DNA of 9,536 nt from Firmicutes bacterium UBA1047 (GTDB taxonomy: Bacteria > Bacillota > Clostridia > Tissierellales > Sedimentibacteraceae). The notes beneath the pieces were generated by a model. The model was not told the origin of the DNA and made no database searches. It saw only the letters and a program-made list of their open reading frames with translations. A program made the position numbers and the translations under genes. The stretch is taken from the NCBI GenBank assembly GCA_002316585.1, contig DCDU01000204.1, positions 1 to 9,536 on the forward strand. The letters run 5' to 3'. This document shows positions 6,577 through 9,536 of this stretch, piece after piece (positions within the stretch are counted from its first letter, which is position 1; the number at the start of each line of letters is the position of its first letter).

Positions 6577-8031
6577 ATGGGCAAATTATCGGAAAAAACA
6601 AAAAGTATAGTAAAAAAAGAAATGGATTACTGGAAAATACCGGGTTGTGCAATATCCGTTCTAAAGGATGGAAAGCTTTACGATTCAATGGGATTCGGAT
6701 ATCGAAACATGGAAGGAAATCTTCCTGTTACAGCTGATACGCAATTTGGAATAGCATCCATATCAAAATCAATGACATCAGCACTTATTGCGGTTCTTGC
6801 TGATAAGGGAATTCTCAGCTATGATGAGCCGGTGACAACTTATGCGCCAAAGCTGATAATGTATGACCCAAAGGCTAAGAATATGACATTGAGGGACATG
6901 CTTTCTCACAAAACAGGATTCGGAACTCATGATGCTTTATGGCCGGGCGATAAAAGCAGGGAGGAGTTGGCTGAAAGCATGAAGTTTATTAAACCCTGTA
7001 CAGATTTTAGAGGTGAAGCAATTTACAGCAATGTAATTTATGCGTTGGTAGGATATGTTGCGGAATGCGCAGTTAGCGAGACGTGGGATGATTTAATGCA
7101 GAAATATATTTTTGACCCACTTTATATGCACCGCACAAATTGCTCGGTTAATATAATGAAAAAGGATATAAATTTTGCTGTTCCATATCGCTATAGGAAT
7201 GGCAGATTAAATCCTCTTAATATATGGAATTTAGATATGGCGGGACCTGCGGCATCTGTTAATTCTACTGCAAATGACATGGCCAAGTGGCTGAAAATGC
7301 ATATTGACGGAGGAAAAACTCAGTACGGCTCCATGCTTATTAAACCGGAAACATTCAAAGAAATGCATTCTGTTCAATCTGTATTTTCTGAATCATTGGG
7401 AAAAGACGGAGAATTTTATGAATGTAACAACTATGCCATGGGATGGAGGACAGGATACTATAAGGGTCGCTCTTTTCATAAGCATACGGGGAAAATAGAA
7501 GGCTACAGCTCAATACAGGCATTTCTCCCTGAAGCAGGCATTGGCGCCGCGATACTTATCAACTTGCATTCACCTTCGGTGTCCTTTATGTACGGTGTTT
7601 TATATACGTTGCTGGACGAAATGCTTGGAGAAAAGTATGAAGATTGGGCAGGCAAATTTCATGGGGATGAATTGCCCACAGAAGAAACATACCGTGACTG
7701 TGATGCTAATTACTTTAAAGAAGAACAAGTTCCCGGAACATATCCTTCATTGCCGTTAAATGAATATGCGGGCACATACTATGACAAAGGTTACGGTACC
7801 ATAAATATAAATTATGAAAACAATGTGCTTTACATGCAATACAGAGATATGAATATTCCGTTGAAGCATTATCACCATGATGTATTCCGCGCAGACGATG
7901 TTTTGGAGGATGTATTTTTAATTTCACTGCCGCTAACTTTCAATTTAAAAAGTGGAGCTGCGGAATCTGTTTCGGTCCGCTTTGAAGAAATGGTACCGGA
8001 TATTGTCTTTAACAAGGATAATTCAATATAG
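6577..8031 (+). CDS. Class C beta-lactamase-like serine hydrolase with C-terminal DUF3471-type domain
   Basis: The frame is open from an ATG at 6505 (508 residues); I prefer 6577 (484 residues) because of its ribosome binding site and because the fold then starts about 19 residues before KIPGCAISVLKDG, as is usual. Numbers here follow the long form. Ser85-Ile-Ser-Lys88 is the SxxK nucleophile motif, Tyr174-Ser-Asn176 the second motif, and His327-Thr-Gly329 the third. RDMLSHKTGFG (130-140) and the MAGPAASVNSTANDMAKWL segment are typical of PF00144. Residues 420-495 (YAGTYYDKGYG, LYMQYRDM, then VFRAD) match the lipocalin-like DUF3471 tail. Family members act as esterases, D-aminopeptidases or peptidases; few are true beta-lactamases, and none is implied here. 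No signal peptide is seen, so it is probably cytoplasmic. It is closed by a strong hairpin. The family is sure; the substrate is unknown. Confidence 0.85.
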   Translation: MGKLSEKTKSIVKKEMDYWKIPGCAISVLKDGKLYDSMGFGYRNMEGNLPVTADTQFGIASISKSMTSALIAVLADKGILSYDEPVTTYAPKLIMYDPKAKNMTLRDMLSHKTGFGTHDALWPGDKSREELAESMKFIKPCTDFRGEAIYSNVIYALVGYVAECAVSETWDDLMQKYIFDPLYMHRTNCSVNIMKKDINFAVPYRYRNGRLNPLNIWNLDMAGPAASVNSTANDMAKWLKMHIDGGKTQYGSMLIKPETFKEMHSVQSVFSESLGKDGEFYECNNYAMGWRTGYYKGRSFHKHTGKIEGYSSIQAFLPEAGIGAAILINLHSPSVSFMYGVLYTLLDEMLGEKYEDWAGKFHGDELPTEETYRDCDANYFKEEQVPGTYPSLPLNEYAGTYYDKGYGTININYENNVLYMQYRDMNIPLKHYHHDVFRADDVLEDVFLISLPLTFNLKSGAAESVSVRFEEMVPDIVFNKDNSI

Positions 8032-8081
8032 ACACTCATTTTTTGTTCATTGATTAAAAGAATAATGATTGCTCCAATATT

Positions 8082-8125
8082 TAAAATGCAAGAATCCGGG
8101 TATGTACCCGGATTCTTGCATTTTA
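8082..8125. terminator. Long perfect hairpin, terminator after the hydrolase gene
   Basis: The arms at 8082-8102 and 8105-8125 are perfect 21-bp inverted repeats with only two bases between them (AAAATGCAAGAATCCGGGTA and its complement). The right arm ends in TTTT, so it can act as terminator 50 bp after the stop; the A run at the left makes it symmetric. Confidence 0.75.
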
Positions 8126-8331
8126 GCGGTTGCTTATTATGTTCTTACATGTTGATTTCAATAATTCTATGAGAAGCGACGCAAAGAAAGACACAATGCC
8201 TGTAATTATAAAAATTTAAAAAAAATGACAGAAAAATACATAAAAAATGAATACTGGCAAAAGCTATAACAAAATTATAAATTTTTGAAATTCATGATTG
8301 AACATAGTCATATTGAAGAGGAGAAATATTA
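8126..8331. other. AT-rich leader region of the second reductase gene
   Basis: With the hairpin before it, this makes a 300-bp stretch without a gene. No strong sigma-A promoter stands out. The best candidate is CTGGCA (8254-8259), 16 bp, TATAAA (8276-8281), which is weak. No MerR-like 19-bp-spaced promoter and no known riboswitch is recognised. AGAGGAG (8317-8323) is the ribosome binding site, 8 bases before the ATG. Confidence 0.4.
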
Positions 8332-9536
8332 ATGGGAAAAAACATGTTTAAAAGAATAATTTTGCTGTGCTTATTAATAAGTATGATTTTTTCATTGGCA
8401 GCATGCAGGGAGAAAGAAGAAACTAAATATTCAAGCGGAAAATATGAAGGTGTCGGCAATGGTTTACATGGTGAAATTAAAGTTGAAGTTGAGGTTAAAG
8501 ATGGCATTATTACCAATATAAATGTTCTTGAGCAAGGGGAAAATGCCGTTTTGGGAAAGTCAGCATTTGAAGGTATATCAGCTGCTGTTATTAAAAAAAA
8601 CAGCACAGATGTTGATATTGTTACAGGGGCTACATATAGTTCTAAGGGCATGATAGAAGCAATTAATAATGCACTAAAGACAGGAAAAGTTAATTTAGCA
8701 TCAAAAGAACTTACCGGAGAAGCTGAGCAGAAAGTTGAAATCAAAGATGCAGAATATGATGTAGTAGTAATCGGTGCCGGCGGTGCAGGTCTTTGTGCAG
8801 CTATCGAAGCAAAAACAAATGGTGCTGAAAATGTGGTTCTTGTTGAGAAAATGCCTTATGCAGGCGGCAATACACTTCTTTCTTATGCGGAGCTTGCTTG
8901 TGCGGGCAACTGGCTTCAAAAAGAAAAAGGTATCGAGGACAGCAACGAAAAATTTGCTCAGGAAATGTGGGAAGGCGGCGGAAAGTTAGCTCGCAAGGAA
9001 ATGGTTGATACAGTCGTAAACAACGCTCTTGACGGCGCCCTCTGGCTGAGAGATACAATAGGTGTTAAATATCAGGATTATCTTGTACACGAAGGCGGAC
9101 ACAGCGTACCCCGTGCAGTTGAGCCTGTCGAGCTTGGACCCGGTATGGTTGCGCCTTTGGTTGCAAAGGCTGAGGAACTGAATGTACAAATCTTTTATAA
9201 CACAAAGGCTGAGGAATTGGTTGTAAATGACGCAGGCAGAGTTGTCGGTGTTAAAGTTTCGAGCGGAGAAAAAACAGCCGTATTTACCGCAAATAATGGT
9301 GTAGTTCTTGCTACCGGCGGCTTTGGAGCTAACGTAGAAATGCGTGAAAAATACAACATTCGCTGGGAAACGCTTGATGAATCTGTTCAGACAACAAATT
9401 CCCCTGCCATCGTTGGTGATGGTATTGTAATGGCTGAAAAAATCGGCGCTCAGCTTGAAGGCATGGAGCATATCCAGCTTTATCCTTTCAACAACCCTAT
9501 GACAGGCGTATTCTACGGAATTGAAGCTCCAAGCTG
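8332..9536 (+). CDS. Second secreted lipoprotein flavin reductase, FMN-binding plus FAD domains (partial, runs off the right edge)
   Basis: The frame is open from ATG 8332 to the end: 401 residues are seen, with the C-terminal third missing. Residues 1-25 are a classic lipoprotein signal, ending FSLAAC with Cys25 lipidated. Residues 36-118 are an FMN-binding domain with DIVTGATYSS; Thr101 is the expected covalent FMN site. The FAD domain starts with VVVIGAGGAG (144-153), with GHSVPRA (256-262) and LATGGFG (326-332) further on. Such proteins are extracellular respiratory reductases of C=C bonds, fed with electrons through the membrane. Gap-free alignment of GDGIVMAEKIGA onward with Fcc3 puts Tyr384 at its His365. 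Tyr at this place is what Shewanella urocanate reductase UrdA has (Tyr373), and changing that Tyr to His gave fumarate reductase activity there. So urocanate or an aryl-acrylate is a better guess than fumarate. The catalytic Arg and the end lie outside the window. Composition changes along the gene. Confidence 0.9.
   Translation, partial: MGKNMFKRIILLCLLISMIFSLAACREKEETKYSSGKYEGVGNGLHGEIKVEVEVKDGIITNINVLEQGENAVLGKSAFEGISAAVIKKNSTDVDIVTGATYSSKGMIEAINNALKTGKVNLASKELTGEAEQKVEIKDAEYDVVVIGAGGAGLCAAIEAKTNGAENVVLVEKMPYAGGNTLLSYAELACAGNWLQKEKGIEDSNEKFAQEMWEGGGKLARKEMVDTVVNNALDGALWLRDTIGVKYQDYLVHEGGHSVPRAVEPVELGPGMVAPLVAKAEELNVQIFYNTKAEELVVNDAGRVVGVKVSSGEKTAVFTANNGVVLATGGFGANVEMREKYNIRWETLDESVQTTNSPAIVGDGIVMAEKIGAQLEGMEHIQLYPFNNPMTGVFYGIEAPS

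Noticed and set aside
6577..8031. A true beta-lactamase resistance gene
   Set aside because: The SxxK and YxN motifs are shared by many esterases and peptidases; the C-terminal DUF3471-type domain and lack of a signal peptide argue against a drug-resistance beta-lactamase.
8139..8219. 26-codon plus-strand frame in the gap before the second reductase
   Set aside because: There is no ribosome binding site and no recognisable peptide; such short frames are expected by chance.
8292..8744. 150-codon frame on the minus strand, and several shorter ones up to 9471
   Set aside because: They lie antisense to the second reductase, whose plus-strand frame has a ribosome binding site, lipobox, FMN and FAD motifs over its whole length.
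1..9536. CRISPR arrays, tRNA or rRNA genes, transposases and phage genes
   Set aside because: No spaced direct repeats, cloverleaf-like sequence, rRNA segment or mobile-element protein was recognised on either strand.

Overview
The window looks like a piece of a low-GC, Gram-positive, probably strictly anaerobic bacterium of the Clostridia type (Bacillota). The reasons are AT-rich DNA, strong AGGAG ribosome binding sites, a TTG start, A/T-flanked hairpin terminators, sigma-A promoters close to consensus, and two lipoprotein reductases of the flavinylated 'FMN-bind plus FAD' type found in anaerobic respiration. The species cannot be fixed from the sequence.

Layout, left to right. (1) The C-terminal end of a MATE efflux pump (1-333) and its terminator. 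(2) A MerR-family one-component regulator (398-1207), followed 14 bp later by a promoter with the long 19-bp spacer typical of MerR-activated promoters, which drives a secreted lipoprotein flavin reductase (1304-3136). That reductase has a covalent-FMN motif and a fumarate-reductase-like FAD domain. A symmetric hairpin separates it from (3) a convergent YeiH/UPF0324 membrane protein (4285-3254, minus strand). Divergent from it is a LysR regulator (4404-5312), and a palindromic T-N11-A site lies in the shared 118-bp promoter region. (4) A stand-alone ADP-dependent NAD(P)H-hydrate dehydratase (5472-6398) with its own strong promoter. (5) A class C beta-lactamase-like serine hydrolase with a C-terminal DUF3471-type domain (best start 6577, end 8031), closed by a 21-bp perfect hairpin. 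(6) A second secreted FMN-bind/FAD reductase (8332 to the right edge, incomplete), which is easily missed because its frame has no stop in the window.

The most interesting content is the pair of reductases. Both carry lipoprotein signals and a GATxSS flavinylation motif, so both should sit outside the membrane and use FMN bound covalently by ApbE. Neither has a heme domain. By hand alignment (without gaps in the two stretches that cover the key active-site positions) to my memory of Shewanella fumarate reductase Fcc3, the first has lost the catalytic arginine and nearly all dicarboxylate-binding residues, keeping only the C-terminal one. The second carries Tyr at the position that is His in fumarate reductase and Tyr in urocanate reductase. 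Both therefore probably act on something other than fumarate. The MerR gene next to the first reductase is a plausible sensor for its substrate. The likely partners (ApbE, the membrane electron donor) are not in the window.

The YeiH/LysR pair matches the widespread YeiH-YeiE arrangement and is probably a separate sulfur-oxyanion module. The hydratase-repair enzyme and the serine hydrolase have no obvious functional tie to the reductases.
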